Counted from the first letter of the stretch, positions 34,536-43,914 are shown. The stretch is 64,000 bases of DNA from Oscillospiraceae bacterium (GCA_009787625.1 WQSX01000001.1:1-64000); one strand, 5' to 3'. Notes: generated by a model from the letters alone, not told the origin. Translations and numbers: made by a program.

Positions 34536-36818
34536 ATGCCGGGTAAGGTAATTCCTGAAGGACAAGTTATATTTGGTAATAGCGATACTCCTGATACAAT
34601 CTCACTTATTGCAGACGGTGAGGTTGAAGGTGTGTTTGGGTCGCATAAGTTCATCTTGGGCAAATCTGATGTTATTGGCATTTGTGACCTGATGGTTGAA
34701 AGAGGCTACATCACATACACAGCTCTGTCTGATGTCAATTTTTATGAGTATCCCTGCTCGTCTACTGATGAACTCGACAAGCTAATTCACTCCAATGCCG
34801 ACATCGGTTATCTCATGGTCAATGGCGCCTGTAAACAAGTGGCGGAGCTTTTCATGTATAGAGACCGACTTTCAAAAGAAGCGGAAAGCACTGTTACCTT
34901 AATTAAGGAAACATACGAAAAATATGGTCAACTTAGCAAGGAATACTCCCTGCCCGCTAAAAAACTTCCCGGAGTTATTGACCTTGCTCCATTTTCAGGT
35001 GAAGATAATGTTGAAATTTGGGTGCATGACTTTTACGTTGAGATTGGAGCGCTCGAACCGGCATCACGCAAGGCATTTTTCCATAACAGCCCGGGAATTG
35101 CACTAGGATTCATGCGCAGGAGCAAAAATGATTTGACAAAAGTCATTGAAGCATGTGAACAGTATCACGAATATATAAAAGGCGTTTCAGCATTTTTGCT
35201 TGCTGAGAGCGGGATTGATTTATTCGGGTTGGTTTGCGAACTACACCTAAACTCACTGCACATTGAGGGTGCAGACAGCACTGTTGAAACAATGGTTTCT
35301 CAGCTGTCCGATGCACTTGCCACACTCACGGGTATCAATGCATATGCATATAATAACAGGCTCTACTCCTACTGGGATTCCCTTGAAGTGAAACGTGAAG
35401 CAGGATTTGAGCCGGGTGTTACACCTGAAATCACATCAATGCACGGCGCAGGTGACATGCTCGCAGGCTCACTTGAAACTATTTTAGAGTATTCCGAAGC
35501 TGACGACCAACTCTATCAGACATTCTCCCGCTGTGTGAAGGCGTATACAGGATTTTCTGACAGAAACGGCACAGACGACGACGTATACGATACTCGCCGC
35601 GACTTGACAAGGTCATTTTACGAAGTGTATAAACTCATATTAAAAAAGAGTTTTGACGACGACTCCATCCCCACGGTCGTCAACATGTTCCTAAATTTCG
35701 GCTATGTTGACCCCGATTTAGCAGGAAAAGAAAATGCGGAGCTTTTGTACTCAATTGCCGACTCTTATAAAGGGGTTCCGGAAAAAGGAATATTTACTGT
35801 CAGGGAATGGTTGGAGGCTATTTATCGCGGTGAAAGGGAACCGAGTTTGAGTGAGTTTGACATGGATTATCAGGCGTTTTTGAGAGACCAAAAAAACACC
35901 AAACAGATTGATGCCAAGGAAGAAACACGTCTGCTCGCCGACCAAGATGAGAAACTTCGCTATGAACTTGAAAACGCATTCCCTGTTGTCAACAGAGTCA
36001 CATTCGGAAATCCCACAAGATTTTGCCCCGTATTTTCCGACCACAATGTACTGCGTGACCTCGAAAAAACTCTCGTAACTCCCGGAGCAGTAGAAGATAT
36101 TGTCAATGAAATCCGCAGTATTGATTTTTCCGCATTTTATCGTGAAACAGGATTCTCTGACCAAAAACTTGGAATTACGGGTGAAAGCATAAATGTTGAA
36201 GTTTTACCAAATATTGTTTTAATGCCCAATGTCGGCACTCGCGGTTCTATGTGGCAGGAAATTGAAGGCAGGCTTCGTACCACGCCGGGCAGAATGTTTT
36301 TACCGATTTTCTTAGAGGGAGACTTGAATCAGATAATTATTAAGCTCGTAGCCGAATTTCGTTGGGAGATGTGTAAACGTGTGCAAGGCTCTCGTTGGAA
36401 CGATATGTCTGACCCGTCACTTACGAGTTACTTCTGTGATTATTTACAGTTTTACACGAACAACCGCTCACTGGCAATGCAGACAATGAACGAAATTCGC
36501 AACGAACTGTCGGTTGCACGCAACAACTACAAAACAGTGTTTGTATCAAACTACCTATATTGGATTCAAAACGAATCACGCGGAATGGCGCGTCTAAACA
36601 ACGTAGCACTTGGCATTCTGATGACATTTTGCCCATTTTCGGCAGAAATCCGTGATCAGGTAAAAAACAACATGCGTTACAACGACGCCCTGACAAGGTA
36701 TAACACCAAGAGGCAAAAACGAGCACAAAGGCTTGCCCTGTTAACGAAACGATTATCGCAACAAGGCAAGCAAATCCCGCAGGAAATTTTAGATGAACTA
36801 GAATTCACGAAGCGGTAA
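34536..36818 (+). CDS. Large protein with cyclic-nucleotide-binding-like N-terminus, unknown function
   Basis: 761 residues, no signal peptide and no membrane helix. The first about 100 residues (IPEGQVIFGNSDTPDTISLIADGEVEGVFGSHKFILGKSDVIGICDL) have the glycine pattern of a cNMP-binding / Crp-type beta roll, though the usual phosphate-binding cassette is not clear. The remaining 650 residues are mostly helical, acidic and unrecognised; a basic coiled stretch (NTKRQKRAQRLALLTKRLSQQG) closes the protein. The start at 34536 follows ACGAGG. It is monocistronic, bounded by its own promoter and a hairpin repeat. It could be a ligand-responsive scaffold or sensor, but no catalytic motif was found. 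Confidence 0.75.
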   Translation: MPGKVIPEGQVIFGNSDTPDTISLIADGEVEGVFGSHKFILGKSDVIGICDLMVERGYITYTALSDVNFYEYPCSSTDELDKLIHSNADIGYLMVNGACKQVAELFMYRDRLSKEAESTVTLIKETYEKYGQLSKEYSLPAKKLPGVIDLAPFSGEDNVEIWVHDFYVEIGALEPASRKAFFHNSPGIALGFMRRSKNDLTKVIEACEQYHEYIKGVSAFLLAESGIDLFGLVCELHLNSLHIEGADSTVETMVSQLSDALATLTGINAYAYNNRLYSYWDSLEVKREAGFEPGVTPEITSMHGAGDMLAGSLETILEYSEADDQLYQTFSRCVKAYTGFSDRNGTDDDVYDTRRDLTRSFYEVYKLILKKSFDDDSIPTVVNMFLNFGYVDPDLAGKENAELLYSIADSYKGVPEKGIFTVREWLEAIYRGEREPSLSEFDMDYQAFLRDQKNTKQIDAKEETRLLADQDEKLRYELENAFPVVNRVTFGNPTRFCPVFSDHNVLRDLEKTLVTPGAVEDIVNEIRSIDFSAFYRETGFSDQKLGITGESINVEVLPNIVLMPNVGTRGSMWQEIEGRLRTTPGRMFLPIFLEGDLNQIIIKLVAEFRWEMCKRVQGSRWNDMSDPSLTSYFCDYLQFYTNNRSLAMQTMNEIRNELSVARNNYKTVFVSNYLYWIQNESRGMARLNNVALGILMTFCPFSAEIRDQVKNNMRYNDALTRYNTKRQKRAQRLALLTKRLSQQGKQIPQEILDELEFTKR

Positions 36819-36848
36819 TAGAAACTTCAACGTCATAAACAAAGGTGA

Positions 36849-36942
36849 GCAGAGGTTGGGTTGTTTGCGGAGTTTTTTTCGAGAACAGCGGTGTAGATCC
36901 CGATGGCTCGAAAAAAAGCGTAGCAAATAACCCAACCTCTGC
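36849..36942. repeat. 94-bp hairpin repeat, copy B
   Basis: The outer arms are GCAGAGGTTGGGTTgTTTGC and its complement. Relative to copy A both strands changed together (ATGGC/GCCAT to TGGGTT/AACCCA), so pairing is kept. The loop is unchanged. Sits between the convergent ends of the 761-residue gene and buk. Confidence 0.75.
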
Positions 36943-36965
36943 GGGAATTTACGAAGCGGTAAACC

Positions 36966-38027
36966 CTAAAACTCGTTCGTTTCCTCTTCGCCCAGTAAAA
37001 TCCGCAAGCCACCTAAACCGAGTGCTTCCATCTCAAATTCACCCGGCAGAATAACTATTTTGCCCAACCAACCTATGTATTTTTTGACTTCTTCCATGAG
37101 ATAGTCGCTATAGGCTAGGCTGCCTGTGATTATTATTGCATCGCAATCGCCCCTGAGTGCAGGGGATAGAAGGGCGATGCCTTTTGCGATTTGGTAGGCT
37201 TGCGCTTCCATTATAAGCTCGGCGTGCTTATCACCATCTTCAATGCGCTTTAAAATTTCTCTGACATCTGATGTGCCAAGAAGGTCACGAAGACCACCTC
37301 TGCCACGGATTTTTGCCTTCATCTCTTTTTTTGAATATTCACCGCTGTAGCATAGCTCAATTAAATCAAGTAGTGGCACACCGCCTGCTCTCTCAGGGGC
37401 AAAAGGCCCATTGTCATCACCTAAAGTGTCAATTATTTGACCCTTTCTATGCGCTCCAATAGTAATGCCACCGCCCAAGTGAGCTATAAGCAAGTTTATA
37501 TCTGAGTCCTTTTTGCCGATTGATTTTGCATAGTGGATTGCCACGGCGCGGCAGTTCAGCGTGTGATACAGGCTGACTCGTTTAATCTCTTTCATGCCTG
37601 TGATTTTTGCTATAGGTATGAAATTTGCAGCTGAAACAGCATCGTAGACATATGCCTCAACCCCTGCCTGCTGTGCAATGTCGTAAGCAATGGTTGCACC
37701 GAGATTTGAAGCGTGCTGAGGGATTTTCTCCTCTTTTATGAGCTGTAGCATACGGTCATTTACTTTGTAACCACCAACTTCAACGGGCGGCAAGATTCCG
37801 CCCCTGCCCATTACGATTGACAAATCCTCAGGCTTGTATCCATGCTTTTCAAGCAAATCCATCGTTGTTTTCATTCTAAGGGGAGTCTGAGCCATGACCC
37901 CGTCCAGTTTTTCAAGCTCGGTGTGAGGGTGGGTGATGCTCTCGTTGAATATGACCTCTTCGTTTTTGTAGAGCGCAACTTTTGTCGACGTAGAGCCGGG
38001 GTTAATGGCTAAAATTAAATGTTCCAT
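36966..38027 (-). CDS. buk: Butyrate kinase
   Basis: 353 residues of the acetate/butyrate kinase family. The N-terminal phosphate loop ILAINPGSTSTKVALY, the LPPVEVGGYKVND segment, HLGGGITIGAH and the C-terminal ITGSLAYS are diagnostic of butyrate (or branched-chain acid) kinase rather than AckA. It interconverts butyryl-phosphate and butyrate with ADP/ATP. The usual partner ptb (phosphotransbutyrylase) is not adjacent; instead buk is the last gene of a sulfur amino acid operon. The start at 38027 follows GAAAGG-13-ATG with GTCAT in the spacer. A role with isobutyrate or isovalerate from amino acid breakdown would fit (inference). Confidence 0.92.
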   Translation of the reverse strand: MEHLILAINPGSTSTKVALYKNEEVIFNESITHPHTELEKLDGVMAQTPLRMKTTMDLLEKHGYKPEDLSIVMGRGGILPPVEVGGYKVNDRMLQLIKEEKIPQHASNLGATIAYDIAQQAGVEAYVYDAVSAANFIPIAKITGMKEIKRVSLYHTLNCRAVAIHYAKSIGKKDSDINLLIAHLGGGITIGAHRKGQIIDTLGDDNGPFAPERAGGVPLLDLIELCYSGEYSKKEMKAKIRGRGGLRDLLGTSDVREILKRIEDGDKHAELIMEAQAYQIAKGIALLSPALRGDCDAIIITGSLAYSDYLMEEVKKYIGWLGKIVILPGEFEMEALGLGGLRILLGEEETNEF

Positions 38028-38050
38028 AGAAATGACCATTCCTTTCAAAA

Positions 38051-39067
38051 TTATTTTATTTCAATCGCAGCTTTGTCCAGCGTGGCAATTACTTTATCGC
38101 ACCATTTGTCAAAGTCGGGATCCGTTTTTTGTAACTCAGGGTTGTCCAAAATGTTTTGAATTGTATTTTTTATGCCTTGGTCATAGCGGACTTTTGCTGT
38201 AAATCCGGGAACTAAACTCTTTAGTTTTGAGTTGTCAAAAACCACAGTGTTCGCTTTATCTCCTATCAGACCACCCTTGAAATCATACTCTGAGCATTTG
38301 TCCAGAAAACTTGACGACACATAGTAAGGTTTTAACTCTACACCGAGTGTGTTAGCTATTGCCATATAAATTTGGTTCCACGTGAGCATTTCGTCAGTTG
38401 TGATATGCACAGACTCGCCGATTGCATGAATGTTGCCCATCAGACCTATGAAACCATCGGCGAAATCGGAGTTGTGAGTCATAGCCCAGAGCGATGTGCC
38501 ATCGCCGTGAATTATTACGGGCTTGCCTTCAAGCATACGCTTGGCAACTGACCAACTGCCGTTATTCCCATGAACTCCCAGGGGTATGCTCCGCTCGTCA
38601 TATGTGTGGCTTGGGCGGACAATCGTCACAGGGAAACTTTTTTCACGGTACACTTTCATCAAGTAGTCCTCACAGGCTATCTTGTTTCGTGAGTACTCCC
38701 AGTATGGATTGGCAAGAGGTGTACTTTCCGTGATATTGTGGTTGGAGAGCGGCTTTTGGTATGCCGACGCGGAGCTTATGAAAATAAACTGCTTAGTTTT
38801 TTCGTTAAATAGCCTAAAGTCACGTTCCAGCTGGTCAGGTGTAAACGCAATAAAATCAGCGACCACATCGAAGTTTAAGTCTTTGATTTTGCCGGCAACT
38901 TCTGCTTCATTGTTTATATCACAAACTATTGACTTAAAGCCGGTAGGCAAAATGGCGTTATTGTTACCTCGGTTTATGAGATATAGTTCGTGTTTGCCGC
39001 CTTTGATTAGTTTCTTAGATATTGCCGTGCTGATTGTTCCGGTTCCTCCGATGAATAATACTCTCAT
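38051..39067 (-). CDS. NAD-dependent epimerase/dehydratase family protein
   Basis: 338-residue extended short-chain dehydrogenase fold. The N-terminal dinucleotide motif is GGTGTISTAISKKL; the catalytic YxxxK is YSRNK, preceded by ISSASAY. Such proteins act on nucleotide sugars or other hydroxyl substrates; some plant and bacterial relatives have lost catalysis and bind RNA. The substrate cannot be told from sequence. Its ATG overlaps the stop of the HD gene (AAAAATGAG), so the two are coupled, and buk follows after 23 bp. Confidence 0.82.
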   Translation of the reverse strand: MRVLFIGGTGTISTAISKKLIKGGKHELYLINRGNNNAILPTGFKSIVCDINNEAEVAGKIKDLNFDVVADFIAFTPDQLERDFRLFNEKTKQFIFISSASAYQKPLSNHNITESTPLANPYWEYSRNKIACEDYLMKVYREKSFPVTIVRPSHTYDERSIPLGVHGNNGSWSVAKRMLEGKPVIIHGDGTSLWAMTHNSDFADGFIGLMGNIHAIGESVHITTDEMLTWNQIYMAIANTLGVELKPYYVSSSFLDKCSEYDFKGGLIGDKANTVVFDNSKLKSLVPGFTAKVRYDQGIKNTIQNILDNPELQKTDPDFDKWCDKVIATLDKAAIEIK

Positions 39068-39636
39068 TTTTGTGCTTTCCCTTCTTCGATTTTTCGGACA
39101 GTATCTCTGTTAAGTTCTGCCTTTAGTTCTTTTAAATACTCAGAGTATGCAACATTTTCTTCGCCGTAGCTAATGTTTTCCGTGTATTCGAGCGGAAGCC
39201 ACGTCTCTAAGGACGACTCATTGTGTGAAACTGTAGCTTCGAGTCTGTCAAGAGCCTTGAAGAGTTTTGCCTCTTCTGTAACAAGCTCTTCCATCTCGCA
39301 AAATAATTCTGCAAACTCTGCGGATATTTTATCGGGCAACTGCTTAAGTAGTTGCTCTACAGCCAGACTCTCCTTTTCCCTGTCTTCTGATGTTTTGTAA
39401 AATGAGGGTATGTCTCCCGTTATTGCTTCGCCAAAATCGTGAATTAAGCACATTTTGACAACCTTATTTATATCCACATCAGAAAACTGCTCAGCAAGCA
39501 AAAGAGCCATGACCGCAAGCCTAAAACTATGGTCTGCAACGCTTTCCTGCCTATCGTCAGATGTCCAGACATGGCGAGTATTTATCTTCAACTGCCTTAG
39601 CAAGCCCAAAAAATCAATAAGTTGCCTTTGCTGCAT
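39064..39636 (-). CDS. HD-domain hydrolase (YfbR/HDDC2-like nucleotidase)
   Basis: 190 residues with the HD metal motif: His in SVADHSFRLAV, HD pair in CLIHDFGEAITGD, and a downstream Asp in KALDRLEA. This set matches the HDDC2/YfbR group, which removes phosphate from deoxynucleoside 5'-monophosphates. The ATG at 39636 is preferred to that at 39642 because GTGGGA then lies seven bases upstream. Encoded between a sirtuin and an SDR protein in the sulfur operon; a nucleotide clean-up function is plausible, but substrate is not shown. Confidence 0.83.
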   Translation of the reverse strand: MQQRQLIDFLGLLRQLKINTRHVWTSDDRQESVADHSFRLAVMALLLAEQFSDVDINKVVKMCLIHDFGEAITGDIPSFYKTSEDREKESLAVEQLLKQLPDKISAEFAELFCEMEELVTEEAKLFKALDRLEATVSHNESSLETWLPLEYTENISYGEENVAYSEYLKELKAELNRDTVRKIEEGKAQK

Positions 39637-39663
39637 AATCATATCCCACTTTCGTGTATTGCA

Positions 39664-40383
39664 CTAAGCCGTTGCATAAGCAAGGGTTTCTCCGATGCTT
39701 TTACGTATTATCATATTTGCCCGTGAATCATAGGGCGTTTTTGATTTGTTTATTAAAATAAGCTTATCTCCGGAGTAATTTGTTATCAGCCCCGCGGCGG
39801 GATAGACATTTAACGACGTGCCGCCGACTATCAAAACATCCGCATCATATATCATATTCATTGCCTTTATCATTACCGAACTATCGAGGCTTTCTTCATA
39901 TAATACCACATCAGGTTTTATTATACCACCACATGAGCAAAGCGGTATACCCTCTGTTTGAATAATCTTCTCCACAGGGTAACATTTTTTGCATGTCATG
40001 CAGATATTCTTAAGCGCCGAGCCGTGGAGTTCAAAGACATTTGCGCTTCCCGCCAATGTGTGTAATCCATCGACATTTTGTGTTATGACCGCTTTGAGTT
40101 TTCCCTGCTTTTCAAGCGTTGCCAACGCAATATGTGCTTTGTTTGGCTTCGCATCAGGATAGAGCATTTTATCCCGGTAAAAGCGGTAAAATTCCCCCGT
40201 GTGCTTCATGAAAAAACTATGTGATAAAATAGTTTCAGGTGGGTGTTCGTAGGCTTCATTATAAAGCCCACCGGCACTGCGAAAATCGGGAATTCCACTC
40301 TCGGTAGAAACCCCGGCACCTCCGAAAAATACTATGTTATCAGAATTTTGCAATATATTTCTAAGTTCATTACTTGCTTTCAT
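39664..40383 (-). CDS. cobB: NAD-dependent protein deacylase (sirtuin)
   Basis: 239 residues of the Sir2 family. The NAD-binding GAGVSTESGIPDFRSAGGLY, the QNVDGLHTLAGS motif with the catalytic His in FELHGS, and four zinc cysteines (CMTCKKC and CSCGG) are all present. It uses NAD to remove acetyl or other acyl groups from lysines. The start at 40383 overlaps the stop of patB (ATGA). Acyl-phosphates made by kinases such as the co-encoded Buk can acylate proteins non-enzymatically, so a deacylase in the same operon is a suggestive pairing (inference). Confidence 0.93.
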   Translation of the reverse strand: MKASNELRNILQNSDNIVFFGGAGVSTESGIPDFRSAGGLYNEAYEHPPETILSHSFFMKHTGEFYRFYRDKMLYPDAKPNKAHIALATLEKQGKLKAVITQNVDGLHTLAGSANVFELHGSALKNICMTCKKCYPVEKIIQTEGIPLCSCGGIIKPDVVLYEESLDSSVMIKAMNMIYDADVLIVGGTSLNVYPAAGLITNYSGDKLILINKSKTPYDSRANMIIRKSIGETLAYATA

Positions 40384-41552
40384 CGAGCACCTACGGCAAA
40401 GCCAACTCCTGATTCCAAGCGAATCAGCGCTTCTTTCAAAACATCTCGCTGACAAGCGGCGTTTATGCGAGTGAAGCCCTTGCCGCCCACACCGAATCTT
40501 TCTCCGTCATTAAACCACAGCTTTGCCTTGTTGAGTATCACATCATCTAAATCACTAAGCCCCAAAGCAGAGCAGTCAAGCCACGCCAAGTATGTCCCCT
40601 GTGGCTCTATCAGCTTGATTTTTTCTAATCGCTCATGCAAAAAGCTGTTGATGAGACGCATATTGTCGGCGAGATATATGAGAAGAGCATCAAGCCACTC
40701 ATCGCCATGATCATATGCCGCCTTACAAGTCACTAAGCCTGCAAGTCCCGGTTGGCTCATACCGGAAGCCCTGTATTCTTGCTTGAATTTACGGCGCAGT
40801 TCTTTATTGGGAATAAAAATGTTAGCGTGTTGTAGTCCTGCAAGATTAAAAGTTTTTGACGGAGCAGTAGCTGTAATGGTTATGTCGGAAAACTTCGGTG
40901 AAAGTGCGGAAAACACGGAGTGCCTGTGTCCGGTGTAAATGAAGTCCTGCCAAATTTCATCTGCAATAACAGTTACATTGTGTTTAAGACATATCTCACC
41001 CATACGTGTTAGCTCGTCCACCGTCCAAACTCGCCCAACAGGATTGTGTGGGCTACACAAAATAAACAGCTTTGCCTGCGATATTTTCTGCTCGAAATCG
41101 TCAAAGTCAATTATGTATTTTCCATCCTCAAAAACAAGCTGATTAACCAGTAATTTACGCCCTGTGTGCCGCACAGCGCCCTCAAATGGATAGTAGACAG
41201 GCTGCTGAATTACAACACCATCGCCCTCTTGCGTCAAAGCGCGGACAGCGATATAAAGGGCATTGACCACCCCCGGCGTGATGGTGAGCCATTCCCTCTC
41301 AACACTCCAGTTAAAACGCCGAGAAAACCAATTTTGCACGGTTTCAAAATATGCCGCATCCGGTTCGGAGTAGCCAAAAACGCCATGCCTAGCGAGCTTT
41401 GTCAGAGCGTCCACAACACACTCCGGTGCAGGAAAATCCATATCCGCGACCCACATCGGCAAAACATCATCAGGCTTCCCCCATGATGCCGGGTCATATT
41501 TAATGCTGTATGTGCCGTAGCGGTTTACCTTTTTATCAAAATCGAACACCAA
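40380..41552 (-). CDS. patB: MalY/PatB cystathionine beta-lyase, PLP enzyme
   Basis: 390-residue fold type I PLP aminotransferase-like C-S lyase. Opening block LPMWVADMDFPAPECVVDAL and ending segment FGVGGKGFTRINAAC are hallmarks of the PatB/MalY group. The PLP lysine is in TATAPSKTFNLAG, with SPHNPVGRVW and ADEIWQDF upstream. It cleaves cystathionine (or cysteine) to homocysteine or sulfide, ammonia and pyruvate. It follows the cystathionine synthase/lyase gene by one base and overlaps the sirtuin gene by four, consistent with one transcript. Confidence 0.92.
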   Translation of the reverse strand: MVFDFDKKVNRYGTYSIKYDPASWGKPDDVLPMWVADMDFPAPECVVDALTKLARHGVFGYSEPDAAYFETVQNWFSRRFNWSVEREWLTITPGVVNALYIAVRALTQEGDGVVIQQPVYYPFEGAVRHTGRKLLVNQLVFEDGKYIIDFDDFEQKISQAKLFILCSPHNPVGRVWTVDELTRMGEICLKHNVTVIADEIWQDFIYTGHRHSVFSALSPKFSDITITATAPSKTFNLAGLQHANIFIPNKELRRKFKQEYRASGMSQPGLAGLVTCKAAYDHGDEWLDALLIYLADNMRLINSFLHERLEKIKLIEPQGTYLAWLDCSALGLSDLDDVILNKAKLWFNDGERFGVGGKGFTRINAACQRDVLKEALIRLESGVGFAVGAR

Positions 41553-41553
41553 A

Positions 41554-42684
41554 TTAGCCCTCCAATGCTTGTGTTAAATCATCAATCAAGTCTTTTGTAG
41601 ATTCCAGTCCGATGGATAAGCGCACCAAGCAGGAGTCCACCCCTCTGACAAGCCGCTCCTCCTCCGGTATATCGCCATGGGTTTGGAGCATAGGATATGT
41701 TATGAGCGATTCAACACCGCCCAAACTTGGTGCAAACTTGAGGACTTTAACACCCATCAACAATTTTTTTGTAGTTTCTTCATCGTGCATGGTAAATGAC
41801 AACATAGCTCCAAAACCGCTTGACTGACGGCGGGTAATCTCATAACTGGGGTGGCTTTCAAATCCAATATAGTGTACGTTTTTTATTTCAGACCGGGTAA
41901 TGAGCCACTCTGCTATGACCCTCGTTGTCTCCTGGCTTCGCTCCATACGGATGGGTAGCGTCTTTATGCCGCGAATCACCAGATAACTATCGAAAGGTGA
42001 TAGTACCGAGCCGATTGTTTTTGAAATTATCCGCAGACGTTCATTGAGCTTTTCATCGTTTAGCACTAGCACACCCGCCAAAACGTCATGATGTCCGCTT
42101 AAATATTTAGTGGCAGAGTGCAAAATAATATCTGCACCCAAGTCCAACGGTTTTTGTAAATACGGAGTCATGAATGTATTATCCACAATCAAGAGCAATC
42201 CGCGCTTTTTTGTCTCCTGTGCGACAGCGGCAATATCCACCACTTGCATCATGGGATTGGACGGCGTTTCAAGAAAAACTGCTTTCGTCTCCGAAGTAAC
42301 TGCAGCAATAACGCTTTCGGCTGAATTTGCAAAAGTGAATTTTACGCCGTTCTTCTGCGATATTTGGGTAAAAAGCCTGTGCGTTCCGCCGTATAGGTCA
42401 TCAGATGACACAATATGGTCGCCGGGCGAAAAAAGCTCCATGAGTACGGATGTGGCGGCCAAGCCGGAGGAAAATGCCAAGCCAAACTGTCCGCCTTCAA
42501 GTGCGGCTACGGTATGTTCCAGATGCTCTCGTGTGGGATTGGTTAAACGTGAATACTCAAAATCTGCCGCCGGGTCGAAATCAAAGCGTTCGTAGGTCGC
42601 CGATGTAAAAATCGGCACAGCAACAGCACCAACCGTATCGTATTGCTTCTTACAGCCGTGAACACATAGGGTTTCAAAATCCAT
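41554..42684 (-). CDS. Trans-sulfuration PLP enzyme (cystathionine gamma-synthase/lyase)
   Basis: 376 residues of the Cys/Met metabolism PLP family. SRLTNPTREHLE, AFSSGLAATS, the PLP lysine in HSATKYLSGHHD and the C-terminal SLGGVESLITYP, RLSIGLE are all typical. Members make cystathionine from acyl-homoserine and cysteine, or cleave it; sequence alone does not separate gamma-synthase from gamma-lyase (MccB). With CysK upstream and PatB downstream the set could convert cysteine to homocysteine or the reverse. Start 42684 follows GAGGTGTATT. Confidence 0.9.
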   Translation of the reverse strand: MDFETLCVHGCKKQYDTVGAVAVPIFTSATYERFDFDPAADFEYSRLTNPTREHLEHTVAALEGGQFGLAFSSGLAATSVLMELFSPGDHIVSSDDLYGGTHRLFTQISQKNGVKFTFANSAESVIAAVTSETKAVFLETPSNPMMQVVDIAAVAQETKKRGLLLIVDNTFMTPYLQKPLDLGADIILHSATKYLSGHHDVLAGVLVLNDEKLNERLRIISKTIGSVLSPFDSYLVIRGIKTLPIRMERSQETTRVIAEWLITRSEIKNVHYIGFESHPSYEITRRQSSGFGAMLSFTMHDEETTKKLLMGVKVLKFAPSLGGVESLITYPMLQTHGDIPEEERLVRGVDSCLVRLSIGLESTKDLIDDLTQALEG

Positions 42685-42699
42685 AATACACCTCATATC

Positions 42700-43641
42700 C
42701 TAAGTTTGTATTTCCGCAAACAACGGAGTGGACAGATACCGCTCCCCGGTATCCGGCAAGATGACAACGATTGTTTTATCTGTATTTTCCGGACGAAGTG
42801 CAACCTGCGTAGCCGCCCACGTAGCCGCACCGGAAGATATACCAACAAGCAGACCTTCGGTGCTTGCAATCTCTCGGCTCGCCCAAAAGGCATCTTCGTT
42901 TTTGACAGTAATAATTTCATCGTAGATGTGCGTGTTTAGTATTTCCGGTACAAAACCCGCTCCTATGCCTTGGATTTTGTGCGGGCCCGCTCTGCCTTCC
43001 GAAAGTACGGGCGAGTCGGCCGGCTCAACAGCGATAATTTTCAAATTGGGGTTTTTTGACTTTAGAAATCCGCCGGCGCCGGTTATTGTGCCGCCTGTTC
43101 CAATCCCTGCCACAAAGATGTCAATCTTGCCGTCTGTATCTTCCCAAATTTCAGGGCCGGTGGTTGCAAAGTGTACGGCGGGGTTAGCGGGGTTTTCAAA
43201 TTGCCTCGGAATAAATGAGTTAGGTGTTTCGGCGGCAAGTTCCTCACATTTTGCAATAGCGCCTTTCATTCCCTTTGCACCTTCGGTCAATACCAACTGC
43301 GCACCAAGTGCTTTGAGCATATTGCGCCGCTCAACACTCATCGTCTCCGGCATAGTGAGGATTATCTTGTATCCTCGCGCCGTAGCCACAGACGCCAAGC
43401 CGATACCTGTGTTACCGCTTGTAGGCTCGATAATAACAGAGTCTTTATTCAGCAAGCCTTTTTCTTCCGCATCTTCAATCATTGCCTTTGCGATACGGTC
43501 TTTCACACTACCGCCGGGATTAAAATATTCAAGCTTTCCCAAAATACGGGCGTTTATGCATTTCACAGCCTCATAGCTCTTTAACCTCAAAAGCGGTGTT
43601 CTCCCAATTAGTTCCGACAAGCTGTCGTAAATTTTTTCCAT
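42700..43641 (-). CDS. cysK: Cysteine synthase
   Basis: 313-residue PLP fold type II enzyme making cysteine from O-acetylserine and sulfide. The PLP lysine is in [13 protein letters not shown], the substrate loop [12 protein letters not shown] and the glycine-rich [13 protein letters not shown] follow. Length and the end segment ([15 protein letters not shown]) fit CysK rather than CBS, which has extra domains. The start at 43641 has GAAAGG upstream. First gene of a seven-gene operon with a near-perfect promoter containing a palindromic spacer. Confidence 0.94.
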   Translation of the reverse strand: MEKIYDSLSELIGRTPLLRLKSYEAVKCINARILGKLEYFNPGGSVKDRIAKAMIEDAEEKGLLNKDSVIIEPTSGNTGIGLASVATARGYKIILTMPETMSVERRNMLKALGAQLVLTEGAKGMKGAIAKCEELAAETPNSFIPRQFENPANPAVHFATTGPEIWEDTDGKIDIFVAGIGTGGTITGAGGFLKSKNPNLKIIAVEPADSPVLSEGRAGPHKIQGIGAGFVPEILNTHIYDEIITVKNEDAFWASREIASTEGLLVGISSGAATWAATQVALRPENTDKTIVVILPDTGERYLSTPLFAEIQT

Positions 43642-43694
43642 TTTCAAAGGTCCTTTCGATAGCTTACTTTGCATATTTACAAAGTGCGTTATCA

Positions 43695-43723
43695 ATTATA
43701 TGCGATGAATTTTCATTTGTCAA
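43695..43723 (-). promoter_or_regulatory. Consensus promoter of the cysK operon
   Basis: On the minus strand TTGACA (43718-43723), 17 bp, TATAAT (43695-43700): a perfect consensus. The spacer includes ATGAAAATTCAT, nearly palindromic (43705-43716), a candidate repressor site that would explain how such a strong promoter is controlled. No T-box or S-box fold was seen in the short leader. Confidence 0.75.
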
Positions 43724-43821
43724 AACTTCTCAAGGGCACAACGGTCTTTGACGTCTTATCTGCCATTGATACCACATAATATGCTCAAATATGAACATTT
43801 AAAGCAGAGACAGTAAGAAAA

Positions 43822-43854
43822 AACGACCCTGTGATTTAGTTTCACAGGGTCGTT
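43822..43854 (-). terminator. Intrinsic terminator after the CAT-anticodon tRNA
   Basis: 13-bp stem AACGACCCTGTGA/TCACAGGGTCGTT with a 7-nt loop, followed on the minus strand by TTTTTT. It ends the tRNA transcript about 60 bp beyond the tRNA and insulates the cysK promoter. Confidence 0.85.
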
Positions 43855-43914
43855 CTTCTGCAACAAAGTGGCGTATTTACAACGTTTTACAGTGTTTTTC
43901 GCCACTCATAATTT

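Noticed and set aside
33965-34681. 238-residue version of ogt starting at 34681
   Set aside because: The extra 89 residues lie over the divergent promoters and the other gene's start; homology and the ribosome site support 34414.
43642-43821. Possible T-box or S-adenosylmethionine riboswitch before cysK
   Set aside because: The predicted leader is under 50 nt and no T-box or S-box signature was found; control is more likely at the promoter dyad.
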